The notes under the pieces are model-generated. The model had not been told where the DNA came from and made no database searches. It saw only the letters and a program-made list of their open reading frames with translations. This document shows, piece by piece, positions 1-7,049 of a stretch of DNA of 7,544 bases; the stretch's first letter is position 1; each line of letters begins with the position of its first letter. This DNA is from Verrucomicrobiota bacterium. Its GTDB lineage: Bacteria; Verrucomicrobiota; Verrucomicrobiia; Limisphaerales; UBA1096. Location: contig JASLKI010000275.1 of assembly GCA_030747575.1 (NCBI GenBank), positions 1-7,544 on the forward strand. The letters are read 5' to 3'. Made by a program: the position numbers and the translations under genes.

Positions 1-1136
1 TCGTCGCCCCCGAAACCCTTGAAAAGCGGGTTGCCGCTTTCCCCCTCGCGGCCAAGAAAAACGAATTTCGGTTCGCGCTTGGCGATGCGAATCAGACCCA
101 CGAGATCGACTTGCGGATCGTCTTCGAGTGCGCGCTTGAGAAACTTGTATTCCCAGTTGGGCCGGCCGCCGACGTAGAGAATTCGGTACGGCTCCCTACG
201 CCTCTCGACCGCGACAATGCGGCGGTTGTTGGCCATCGTGGCCTCCTCTTCGGTAGCCTCGTCTTCCGGCTGTTCCGCTTGGCCAACCTCAACCGTATAA
301 AATGAAACTCCAAGCGCATCTGGTTTGACTTCAAACTTGATATTCATCGCCTGACCAGCCGCAGTAAACTGAGTGTCGAGCAGCGCGCCATCTGGATCCA
401 GCAGACGAACCTCGATTTGGTCGGCGGGAAAACCGGTCGCGGCAACAGTGCAGCGAATCGTCACCGGCGCATCCTCGAATGTCGATGACGTCACCTGCAC
501 CGAGGTGATCGAGATGTCCTTGATGTCTGATTTATTGCCCATGACGACCGGATAAACTGGCGGCAGTGGACCAAGGCCATCGTTGAGGCTCTCGAGGTCG
601 GTGGCATTGCCGTCGCTGAATACCAGGATGCCAGCGAGCGAGCGGCCGCTGAAACGCTTGCCAAGGTTGCGGGTCGCGCCGATGAGCGAACTGGCGCGGC
701 CCTTGAAATCGAGCGAGTCAAAATCGTCGGTCGTCCGCAGTCGCGTGTCGAACGTGTAACGCCGGATCTGGAAATTCTCGTCGAGCGCCTCCTGCCAGTC
801 GCCCGGCTCCGGCTTGAGCGCCTTGGCCAATTCCTCCGCGCGCGAGGTCGTGCTACCGGCGTCGCGGATGGCCATGCCCTGGCTGTTGTCGGCCAGCACA
901 GCGATGATGTTTGCCCCCGGCGTGGCCTTTTCCTTTACCAATTCCGGCTCGAGCAGGCAAAAGCAGAGCAGCGCGATGCCGAGCGTCTTGAGGGTGATGC
1001 CGGCGAGCTTGAGCCGCATCGGCAGGCGAGCGCGCCCGTAGCCCCACAACGACACGAGGATCACCAGCGCCGCCACTCCCAGCGCCACTGGCAGCCACTC
1101 GGGACTCTTAAAAACGATGGAACCGTATTCAGACAT
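1..1136 (-). CDS. vWA / glutamine-amidotransferase-like membrane protein, N-terminal part (3' end outside window)
   Basis: The frame runs unbroken for 378 codons from the ATG at 1136-1134 to the left edge, so the C-terminal part is missing. Two membrane helices (about 15-33 and 46-62) flank a basic loop (GYGRARLPMRLK), which should be cytoplasmic; the rest would lie outside. A vWA-type domain follows. VLADNSQGM gives D83-N-S85-Q-G87, the DxSxG form of the metal site; SSLIGATRNL (149-158) is the middle element; and LVFSDGNATD (171-180) supplies D175. A beta-sandwich-like region (205-290) and an acidic linker (289-299, PEDEATEEEAT) precede RILYVGGRPNWEYKFLKRAL (318-337). That block typically opens the class I glutamine-amidotransferase-like domain of PVC vWA membrane proteins; such proteins usually run to about 700-900 residues, so roughly half is present. 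An in-frame TAG two codons upstream fixes this ATG as the first possible start. The family is recognised by architecture; its function is unknown. Confidence 0.87.
   Translation of the reverse strand, partial: MSEYGSIVFKSPEWLPVALGVAALVILVSLWGYGRARLPMRLKLAGITLKTLGIALLCFCLLEPELVKEKATPGANIIAVLADNSQGMAIRDAGSTTSRAEELAKALKPEPGDWQEALDENFQIRRYTFDTRLRTTDDFDSLDFKGRASSLIGATRNLGKRFSGRSLAGILVFSDGNATDLESLNDGLGPLPPVYPVVMGNKSDIKDISITSVQVTSSTFEDAPVTIRCTVAATGFPADQIEVRLLDPDGALLDTQFTAAGQAMNIKFEVKPDALGVSFYTVEVGQAEQPEDEATEEEATMANNRRIVAVERRREPYRILYVGGRPNWEYKFLKRALEDDPQVDLVGLIRIAKREPKFVFLGREGESGNPLFKGFGGD
276..286. repeat. Palindromic motif copy, CGCTTGGCCAA
   Basis: This copy has the exact core (279-286) with a left arm only. 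It is read as GTT GGC CAA GCG (VGQA, residues 284-287) at the start of the acidic linker of the last gene. Confidence 0.7.
823..830. repeat. Palindromic motif copy, TTGGCCAA
   Basis: This copy has the exact core, with a GCGC arm displaced by one base on its left. It is read in a different phase from the other four exact copies (TTG GCC AAG, residues 103-105 of the last gene). Confidence 0.6.
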
Positions 1137-1173
1137 TGACTAAACGCACTGCCCTCCTTTGATTCCTCTACGT
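1137..1173 (-). promoter_or_regulatory. 37-bp intergenic gap with distant Shine-Dalgarno
   Basis: This is the only non-coding DNA in the window. On the minus strand it contains AAAGGAGGG (1160-1152), a very strong Shine-Dalgarno, but 15 nt separate it from the ATG at 1136, longer than the usual 5-9. An in-frame TAG at 1142-1140 excludes any start further upstream. I see no hairpin with a T-run, so no intrinsic terminator, and no convincing -35/-10 pair, so the downstream gene probably belongs to the same transcript. Confidence 0.65.
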
Positions 1174-4100
1174 TTAATTCCTGGTGTCATTCTTCTCTTT
1201 TCGACCGCCGAGGCGTTCGTAGTAGCGACGGACGAGTTCAGAGTACTGCGCCGGCACGGGCTCGTGATCGACCGGAATGAGCTCACGCTTGGGCTGGCGC
1301 AATGAAAGCTCCTCCTCAAGCCGCTTATTGATCTCGGTCATCGGGCGGAGGATCTGCATGTCCACCAAGTCCCACTTGGGCGGCTTGCCGTTTTCCTTGT
1401 TTTCGCGGCGGATGTCACGTGCACTCTGGCGCACCTCGGAAACCTGGTTGCGCAGCTCGGGAATCTCAATTACTTCCTCGACCTCGCGAAGACGGTCCTC
1501 CCAATCGCGGAAATCGAGCCCGGTCAATGGGCCGTCGAAATCAAGGCCGTCCAAGTTCCTGAACAGGTCCGAGCCGCCGCTGCTGCCACCGGTGTCGCGG
1601 TTGCCGTCCGGGCGCCGGTTGGGTTGGTCGTTCGGGCCACCCGGCTGGCCATCACGGCCTTGAGCTGTTTGCGGATTTTCCTGATCGCCTGGACGCTGGC
1701 CTTGTCCGGGTTGGCCTTGCTGTTCCTCACCTGCTTGGCCTCTGCCTTGGCGTTGTTGACTCTCTTCCTGCTCCTCGTTGAGTTGCCCCTGGCCTTGTCC
1801 GGGTTGGCTTTGCTGTTCCTCACCTGCTTGGCCTCTGCCTTGGCGTTGTTGACTCTCTTCCTGCTCCTCGTTGGGTTGCCCCTGGCCTTGACCGGGTTGG
1901 CTTTGCTGTTCCTCACCTGCTTGGCCTCTGCCTTGGCGTTGTTGATTCTCTTCCTGCTCCTCGTTGGGTTGGCCCTGGCCCCTGCCACGCTGTTGGCCTT
2001 GGCCTTCGTTCTGGGCGAGTTCCATCTCACGCTCAACCTCCTCCCGCAACTCGTCGAGCCGGTCGGCGGCAAAACGCATGGCGTCCTCGTCGCTGCCAAT
2101 GATCTTCTCGGCAGCATCCTCGACCGTGTCACGCAACTCAGAAATGTTCTCGCTCAACCCTCGCTGAATGTCGCCGGTTTCATTGGGCAAATTGTTGCGC
2201 ATCAGCAACGACAACTGGTCGAGTGACTCCTCCATGTTATCCTGCCGGGCGCGACGGACACCATCTTCCAGCTCCTGCGATAGCAGCTTCTCCGACTCCT
2301 CGGCCTCGCGGGAAACCTGCTCCATTTGCTGCAGCAAGTTCTCAAGTTGCCCCTTCTGCGACTCGGCCATGTCGAGCGCCTCCTTAAGTTCGCCCTCATC
2401 GCTGAGAGAGCGGAAGGTCTTCTGCCTGTCCTCCTCGATGGCCTTGTTCAATTCACTTTGCGTGTTGTCGAGCTCGCGCGCTTCCTGTCGCATCTCGCGC
2501 ATGGCATCGGCAAATTCATTGGCGGTCTGTTCCTTATAGTCCTCCTCGACCTCATCAAGGTTCCGGCTGGCACGCGAGCCGGAGTTGGCGGCTTGCGAAA
2601 GCTGTTGTTCCTCAAGGTTGCGGGCTGTTTGCTCCATCTGCTCGCGGGCCTCCTCGAGTTGCTGACGCGACTCGGCAAGCTCATCATCTTGGCTGCGATC
2701 CATCCGTTGCTGAACCTCGTCGAGGTCGTCGATGAGGTTGCGCTGCTCGTCCTGAAGCCGCTTGAGTTCGCGCTCGATACGCTCGCGCTCGGCCTCGTCC
2801 CCGGCGTCAAGCAAGGCAATCTGCAGTTCCTGCAGGCGCTGGTTCAGATCCGACTGCCGACGCGCAAGTTCCTTGAGGCGGTTGAGTGTCTGCAACTGCT
2901 CAGCTCGCTCGCCCTGCTGCTGGGCCTGTTGTCTTTGCCGCTCGGCCTTGCTCTCCAACTCGTAGTTGTTGCGACTGTCCTGCATCTCGAGCTGGTCAAG
3001 CTGGCGCTGGGCGCGGTTGCTGTTGCCGCGACCCTGCTGTTGCTGGCGTTGTTGCTGGGCCTGCTGGCGGGAAACGCGAAACTCATTCTCGCGCAGTCTC
3101 TGCAAATGCTGCAGGGCAGTCTGCTCGTCGATGATCGCCTCTGAGAGTGCCTCGGCGATGGACTCCCCCTCAGCGTCCCTGGCCTTGGCGAGGCTGTCGG
3201 CGGCAGCCTGCATTGCCTCGTTGGCCTGATATGCCTGGCCGCCTGACTCGGAGTCCTGCAACAGCGCCGACGCCTGCTCGAGCATGCCGAGTAACTCGCC
3301 CTGAGAATCGGCCACGACCTGTATATCCTCGGCCAGTTTCTCGTCGGTGGCCTTGCGGCGCTTGATATTCCACGTGGCGCTGATGATGTCCTTCTGCGAA
3401 TCGAGCAGGTTGGCGATGGACTGTTGCTGCTCGCCCCCCTGTTCACCGCCTTCGCCCTGCTGTTGCTGCTCCCGCATGCCCTCGGTGGCGGATCGGTTTT
3501 GGCGGAAAATTTCCTCGAACGGCCGCACCGTGGCGAAGAATAAATCGCTGTATCCCCGGCGCAACTCGCCATCCCGGTCACGGTCGTCGGCCCACAGGAA
3601 ATAACTCACCACCTGCCCCACCTCGACACCCAAATCCTCCATCCGAAGCACGTGGGCAACAGTGAGCTTGTTGGTGGACAAGCCGTCGGCGGCGAGGGAA
3701 ACATACTGCGGCTCCTCGCCGGCCAACTGGTAGCCGATGCCGGCATCGGCCAGCCCAAAGTCGTCGCGCACCACGCCCTGCAGCCGCATCTCCTCGATGG
3801 CCGACACCTCGGTATCACCCGCGGGCGCCTCAAACTTCAGCGCCGGGGCGGCGTTCTCGAGCACGTTGAAAACATACAGGGACGGGAAACGGTTCGTGCG
3901 CTCGTCGGCATCCTCAAGGTGCAACTCGTAACGAAACTCGCCGGACTCGTTGAAGTCGCGCAGGAGCTGAAACTGCGAACTACCATCGGCCAGTTGCTGC
4001 AGCGGAATGTCTTCGCGCCCGCCGTCGCGGGCCTTGAGCACCGCCGACGTGAGCGGCTTGTTGAATTGAAAATCGAACGTCAAGCCGGTGCCCTCGACGG

Positions 4101-4986
4101 CGGTGAGGCGGCGTGTGTTGTTGATGACCTTATCGTCGCGACCGGTGAACTCAGGGTAGTCGAGCCTGGCCTTTGACGACTTGAGCGCAGGGTACTCGAA
4201 CACCGACAGCCGGTACCGCTCACCCTGTTGCCCGTCGTAAACCACGCTGTACACGGCGTTCGACTGCACGTTGGACAGACGGTAGCTGTAAGTCGGGTCG
4301 TCGAGGCTTTGCGCCATCGTCATCCAGCGCGGGGCCTGCCCCTGTTCCTGCACGGTCAGCTTCACGTCGGACCGAAAGTCGCCGAACTTGGCCGAGACGA
4401 TCAGGCTCGTGCCACGCTCAATCGCGGTGTCGCCCGGCTTCACCTCGACGCCACCCCTGGCCAGGGGCGCCGCCGATTCGTCGCTGGTTCCGGGCAATTG
4501 AAACGCCGCCAGCGCAAACACAACCAGCGCGACCGCGTGGAAAAGATGCGCCTGTGCCAGCCGGCCGTTGGCCTCAAATTCCCAGCCCTGCTCGTGGGCC
4601 GCGCTGAGCGCCTCGGTCAGCACGCGCTGCTGCAGGTAGTCGAGTTTGTCGGGATCATTTTTCGCGATCTGCTCCGAGGCGGTCTCGAGCAGCTTGTTGA
4701 GACCGGGATGATGCCGCTCGATCCTCCGGACGATCTCGCCCAGCGTCAGCCAATCCACCAGCAGCACCTTTACTAAAACTAATGCCGCCAGCGCGGCGGC
4801 GCTTGTCCCGATGATCGGCCAAGCGAGGCGCACGTCGAGGCCGGCCGCTTGGCCAAGCGCGATGGCGCCGAGACAGGCCACGGCGCAGGCAGCCCAGCAA
4901 ATGGCCAGACCGGAGTAAAGTTTCTGACGACGATGCTGCTGCCGATGGAGCATCAGGAATTCCTGGAGTGTTTTTGGCTCGTTCAT
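1174..4986 (-). CDS. DUF4175-like giant membrane-anchored coiled-coil protein
   Basis: This 1270-residue protein is complete. A basic N-terminus (HRQQHRRQK) precedes membrane helices at about 25-47, 55-78 and 147-164. By the positive-inside rule, everything after 165 lies outside the cytoplasm. Residues 175-490 look like successive beta-sandwich domains, including RDDFGLADAGIGY (408-420) and a closing block YSDLFFATVRPFEEIFRQ (479-496), both reminiscent of DUF4175-type proteins encoded in PVC vWA operons. A Q/G/E linker (505-523) leads to QKDIISATWNIKRR and then about 450 residues (545-990) rich in Q, E, R and L with heptad-like spacing, a predicted coiled coil. Residues 1003-1095 are three 31-residue repeats. 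A Gly/Asn/Asp linker then leads to an ordered C-terminal tail (about 1136-1262) with W1205 and a final VPAQYSELVRRYYERLG (1244-1260). No catalytic motif is visible, so a structural or scaffold role is likeliest. The DUF4175 label is by resemblance; the architecture is read directly. Confidence 0.82.
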   Translation of the reverse strand: MNEPKTLQEFLMLHRQQHRRQKLYSGLAICWAACAVACLGAIALGQAAGLDVRLAWPIIGTSAAALAALVLVKVLLVDWLTLGEIVRRIERHHPGLNKLLETASEQIAKNDPDKLDYLQQRVLTEALSAAHEQGWEFEANGRLAQAHLFHAVALVVFALAAFQLPGTSDESAAPLARGGVEVKPGDTAIERGTSLIVSAKFGDFRSDVKLTVQEQGQAPRWMTMAQSLDDPTYSYRLSNVQSNAVYSVVYDGQQGERYRLSVFEYPALKSSKARLDYPEFTGRDDKVINNTRRLTAVEGTGLTFDFQFNKPLTSAVLKARDGGREDIPLQQLADGSSQFQLLRDFNESGEFRYELHLEDADERTNRFPSLYVFNVLENAAPALKFEAPAGDTEVSAIEEMRLQGVVRDDFGLADAGIGYQLAGEEPQYVSLAADGLSTNKLTVAHVLRMEDLGVEVGQVVSYFLWADDRDRDGELRRGYSDLFFATVRPFEEIFRQNRSATEGMREQQQQGEGGEQGGEQQQSIANLLDSQKDIISATWNIKRRKATDEKLAEDIQVVADSQGELLGMLEQASALLQDSESGGQAYQANEAMQAAADSLAKARDAEGESIAEALSEAIIDEQTALQHLQRLRENEFRVSRQQAQQQRQQQQGRGNSNRAQRQLDQLEMQDSRNNYELESKAERQRQQAQQQGERAEQLQTLNRLKELARRQSDLNQRLQELQIALLDAGDEAERERIERELKRLQDEQRNLIDDLDEVQQRMDRSQDDELAESRQQLEEAREQMEQTARNLEEQQLSQAANSGSRASRNLDEVEEDYKEQTANEFADAMREMRQEARELDNTQSELNKAIEEDRQKTFRSLSDEGELKEALDMAESQKGQLENLLQQMEQVSREAEESEKLLSQELEDGVRRARQDNMEESLDQLSLLMRNNLPNETGDIQRGLSENISELRDTVEDAAEKIIGSDEDAMRFAADRLDELREEVEREMELAQNEGQGQQRGRGQGQPNEEQEENQQRQGRGQAGEEQQSQPGQGQGQPNEEQEESQQRQGRGQAGEEQQSQPGQGQGQLNEEQEESQQRQGRGQAGEEQQGQPGQGQRPGDQENPQTAQGRDGQPGGPNDQPNRRPDGNRDTGGSSGGSDLFRNLDGLDFDGPLTGLDFRDWEDRLREVEEVIEIPELRNQVSEVRQSARDIRRENKENGKPPKWDLVDMQILRPMTEINKRLEEELSLRQPKRELIPVDHEPVPAQYSELVRRYYERLGGRKEKNDTRN
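1700..1978 (-). repeat. Tandem repeat, 3 x 93 bp, in frame (3 x 31 residues)
   Basis: Three direct copies lie at 1700-1792, 1793-1885 and 1886-1978. By eye, adjacent copies differ at about two to three of 93 positions. Because 93 is a multiple of three, each copy adds 31 residues to the DUF4175-like protein, with the pattern GQGQPNEEQEE(S/N)QQRQ then GRGQAGEEQQ(S/G)QPGQ. Differences that change the protein include one Pro to Leu, Ser/Asn and Ser/Gly. The encoded stretch is Q/E/G-rich and probably disordered, linking the coiled coil to the C-terminal tail. The near identity of the DNA, synonymous positions included, points to recent duplication or ongoing homogenisation. Confidence 0.95.
4846..4859. 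repeat. Palindromic motif copy, CGCTTGGCCAAGCG
   Basis: This is a 14-bp perfect palindrome, the most complete copy of the TTGGCCAA-centred motif in the window. On the coding strand it reads within GCG CTT GGC CAA GCG, encoding ALGQA (residues 43-47) just after the first membrane helix of the DUF4175-like protein. Confidence 0.8.
4983..4986 (-). other. ATGA stop/start overlap, BatA-like to DUF4175-like gene
   Basis: The minus-strand ATGA holds the start of the DUF4175-like gene (4986-4984) and the stop of the BatA-like gene (4985-4983). I see no clear purine-rich Shine-Dalgarno in the 20 nt upstream, so initiation here probably depends on coupling to translation of the BatA-like gene. Confidence 0.85.
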
Positions 4987-7049
4987 GTCATTACAGGTTC
5001 TGCCGTCCGGCTGCCCTTCGCGGCCAGCACGGTTTCAAGGGTGACAAATAAAAGCACCGCCGCCAAGGCCCACTGCCAGTATTCACGACGGTGCGTCTCC
5101 GTTTTTTTAGCCGCCTCGGCGGCGAGCGGTGCGGCTGCCGGGGCGCTCATCGGCAAGCCGATTTTTTTAAATTGCTCCATGGCGATCGGCTCAGTGCGGC
5201 TCTCCGCCGCCGTGAGGTTCACCGCGAACGTCTCCGACCAGTCGCTGCCATTCGCGGTGTACAGGCCGGGAGCGGCTGGCGTGAAAACGGTGTCCACCGG
5301 AATAGCCGCCGCCCCGTCGCCTGGCGGCATGACGGTGACATCGCCGCCGGCCTGACCGTTGTTGAATCGCGTAACGTTGACCTCACGGCCAACCACAAAC
5401 TGCCGCGACTGGGTTTTGCCCTCGAGCACCGGCTGGAGGATCGAGTAGAGCAACGGGATGAACTTGGTCGAGAGCGCCAGTTGGCTGTCGGCCGGTGTCC
5501 AGCCGGAGGCCATCACCAGCAACCGGCCGTCGCCGCGCCGCGCCGCGAGCCAAGCCGGTGCGCCGGAGTCAAACCGCGCGAGCACGTCGATGCCCTCGTC
5601 GGGCAGATTTTGTAGCTCGCGATGTTTCCAAAAATGCAGGTTTGTGAAGTCGCTGAATCGCGCGTCACGGAACACCGCCAAAACCGGTTCGTCCAGCTTA
5701 AGCGAATGAAGCAGCGCGTAGTCGCTCGACGCGATGTCGCGGATGACCACGCCCTCCGTACCAAGCCACTGTCCGAGGTTCGCAGCCTGGCTCGGCGACT
5801 GTACGACCATCAGCGCCGTGGAGCCTCCCTCGATCGCCTGGCCAAGCGCTTGAGCCAGCGGGTCGTCGACGGCATCGCCAATGACGAACAGGTCGGCCTC
5901 CGGCAATGGGTCGGTCGATTTGCCGCTGACGGCCTCGACCTGAAAACCGAGAGTGCTCGATTTTTGGAAAGCGCTTTTGAGATAAAACAGCGAACCCTCG
6001 GCGTCATTCGGTTTGTCCTCGCCAATATAAACGATGCGCACTGTCTGCTGCCGGCTTTGCGCGAAATGAAACTGGTTGTCGAACTCCGCCGCGTCGCCCC
6101 GGATGGCCAGTCGCTCGACGGACTTCCCCACCCATTCGCCCGGCAACTCGACCACCCGGCTGCGGCCCGGCGGGACGTGCACTATTTGGCTGAGAGTCTC
6201 GCCGGCAGTCGTGTGCGCCAAGAACTCCAGCTCATCGCTCATGCCGTTGGCTGAATTGCTGATGCGGAACGACGGCGCAGCCCCGGCGGTGGCCCACGGC
6301 ATGCGGGAAGCGACCTGCTCGATACCGGCGTTGCCCTGGTCGTCCTCGCCGATCTGCTCGAGCGTCACCCTGATGCCGGTGGGCCATTCATAGCCCTGCA
6401 CAGCGTCGAGACGGCTGCCCTTCTGCAAATCACTGATGACGATAATCTCACGCCTGGCCAAGGGCTGTTCGTCCGCTTCCGGCTCGGCCTCCTGTATCGC
6501 CTCGACGACGAAAACAAGCGCTTGGCCAAGGTTGCTCCCGCCGAAGCCCGGCTTGGGCAAGCGCTCGAGTTGGGTGTTCACCTCCGCCTTGGAGGCGCTA
6601 CCGAGCCACGACTTGATCTCGGCCAACGACGCCGTCGAGTCATCGTAGGCGATCAGCGTGAAGCGGTCGCCGGGGCCGAGTTGGCCAAGCGCGGTTTGCA
6701 CCTTGGCCTTGGCCTGCTGCCACAGATCGCCGCGCTGCATGCTGGCGCTGCGGTCGAGCAGCACGGTGACCCATTGCCGGTCGCGCCGCGCCGCATCGGC
6801 GGGATCGTCCACCGTGGTGAACGGCCGCGCAAAAGCGAAGACCAGCAGCAACAACGCAAGGCAGCGCAGCAGCAGCAGCAGCAGGTGCGTCGGCCGCCGC
6901 TTGCGATCCACCGGCGGTTTGGTTTTGCCTAGAAACATCAGGCTGCCGAATTCCTGTTTGTTTTTCGGTCGATCGTGCAGCAGGTGCAGGATGATCGGGA
7001 TGGCGAGGCCAAGCGCCCCCAGTAAATAAAGTGGCGTCAGGAAACTCAT
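4983..7049 (-). CDS. BatA-like membrane protein with vWA domain
   Basis: This 688-residue protein is complete. Its N-terminus resembles the double-transmembrane domain of BatA-type proteins: helices at about 4-24 and 55-75 flank a very basic loop (residues 26-54, ending DRKRRPTH). The loop should be cytoplasmic, which places the rest outside. A vWA domain starts near residue 92. Its metal-site motif is intact (D99-R-S101-A-S103 in LLDRSASM), with GGSNLG near 170-175 as the middle element and VISDLQKG (D207) as the last. A central beta-rich region (about 240-330) leads to a segment resembling a class I glutamine-amidotransferase fold (about 345-500, starting IVYIGE), with no catalytic Cys/His/Glu triad that I can recognise. 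A C-terminal helix lies at about 657-677, followed by a short basic tail. The start has a strong Shine-Dalgarno, and both ends overlap neighbours by ATGA. vWA domains of this class mediate metal-dependent protein contacts; the partner is unknown. Bat genes were linked to aerotolerance in Bacteroides, but that role is not shown here. Confidence 0.9.
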   Translation of the reverse strand: MSFLTPLYLLGALGLAIPIILHLLHDRPKNKQEFGSLMFLGKTKPPVDRKRRPTHLLLLLLRCLALLLLVFAFARPFTTVDDPADAARRDRQWVTVLLDRSASMQRGDLWQQAKAKVQTALGQLGPGDRFTLIAYDDSTASLAEIKSWLGSASKAEVNTQLERLPKPGFGGSNLGQALVFVVEAIQEAEPEADEQPLARREIIVISDLQKGSRLDAVQGYEWPTGIRVTLEQIGEDDQGNAGIEQVASRMPWATAGAAPSFRISNSANGMSDELEFLAHTTAGETLSQIVHVPPGRSRVVELPGEWVGKSVERLAIRGDAAEFDNQFHFAQSRQQTVRIVYIGEDKPNDAEGSLFYLKSAFQKSSTLGFQVEAVSGKSTDPLPEADLFVIGDAVDDPLAQALGQAIEGGSTALMVVQSPSQAANLGQWLGTEGVVIRDIASSDYALLHSLKLDEPVLAVFRDARFSDFTNLHFWKHRELQNLPDEGIDVLARFDSGAPAWLAARRGDGRLLVMASGWTPADSQLALSTKFIPLLYSILQPVLEGKTQSRQFVVGREVNVTRFNNGQAGGDVTVMPPGDGAAAIPVDTVFTPAAPGLYTANGSDWSETFAVNLTAAESRTEPIAMEQFKKIGLPMSAPAAAPLAAEAAKKTETHRREYWQWALAAVLLFVTLETVLAAKGSRTAEPVMT
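6516..6530. repeat. Palindromic motif copy, AAGCGCTTGGCCAAG
   Basis: This copy has the exact TTGGCCAA core (6522-6529) with a full left arm. It is read as CTT GGC CAA GCG CTT (LGQAL, residues 174-178) next to the middle metal-site element of the BatA-like vWA domain. Confidence 0.75.
6681..6692. repeat. Palindromic motif copy, TTGGCCAAGCGC
   Basis: This copy has the exact core (6681-6688) with a full right arm. It is read as GCG CTT GGC CAA (ALGQ, residues 120-123) in the vWA domain of the BatA-like protein. Confidence 0.75.
6866..6884 (+). repeat. GCA/CTG trinucleotide run in membrane-helix codons
   Basis: Nineteen bases of pure GCA repeat on the plus strand read as six consecutive CTG leucine codons on the coding strand (residues 56-61 of the BatA-like protein), inside the second membrane helix. 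The run could vary in length by slippage without breaking the frame. Its presence is certain; its variability is not tested. Confidence 0.85.
7046..7049 (-). other. ATGA stop/start overlap, DUF58 to BatA-like gene
   Basis: The four bases read ATGA on the minus strand. The ATG (7049-7047) starts the BatA-like gene and the TGA (7048-7046) ends the DUF58 gene. This geometry typically gives translational coupling, with terminating ribosomes re-initiating on the next gene. Confidence 0.9.

Noticed and set aside
1137..1173. Possible internal promoter or terminator between the last two genes.
   Set aside because: The gap is only 37 bp, with no -35/-10 pair at proper spacing and no GC-rich hairpin followed by a T-run; a Shine-Dalgarno is all it clearly holds.
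1700..1978. The tandem repeat considered as a CRISPR array.
   Set aside because: The copies abut with no unique spacers, the period is 93 bp, and the repeat is in frame inside a coding sequence.
1524..2132. A 202-codon minus-strand frame with repeated Lys/Arg/Asn/Ala units overlapping the tandem repeat.
   Set aside because: It is an alternative frame of the same DNA. It repeats only because 93 is divisible by three, and it has no independent start signal.
1624..2226. A 200-codon plus-strand open frame rich in Leu/Ala that looks like a membrane protein with repeats.
   Set aside because: It is antisense to the Q/E/R-rich repeat and coiled-coil part of the DUF4175-like gene. CAG/CAA/GAG codons read backwards give Leu-rich frames, and the repeats follow from the 93-bp period. 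I see no Shine-Dalgarno or family resemblance.
2326..3144. A 272-codon plus-strand open frame, Leu/Val-rich.
   Set aside because: It is the mirror of the coiled-coil segment on the other strand, caused by the same compositional effect. The minus-strand protein has clear domain architecture and fits the operon; this one has neither.
5102..5168. Two A7 tracts on the coding strand (5108-5102 and 5168-5162) near the end of the BatA-like gene, considered as programmed -1 frameshift sites.
   Set aside because: Neither is in the X XXY YYZ phase relative to the reading frame (they read GCT AAA AAA ACG and TTT AAA AAA ATC), no downstream stem-loop or pseudoknot was evident, and the zero frame continues into a plausible C-terminal membrane helix.
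5091..6254. Several plus-strand open frames of 170-210 codons opposite the BatA-like gene.
   Set aside because: High-GC antisense frames with no recognisable domains, lying opposite a convincing complete gene.
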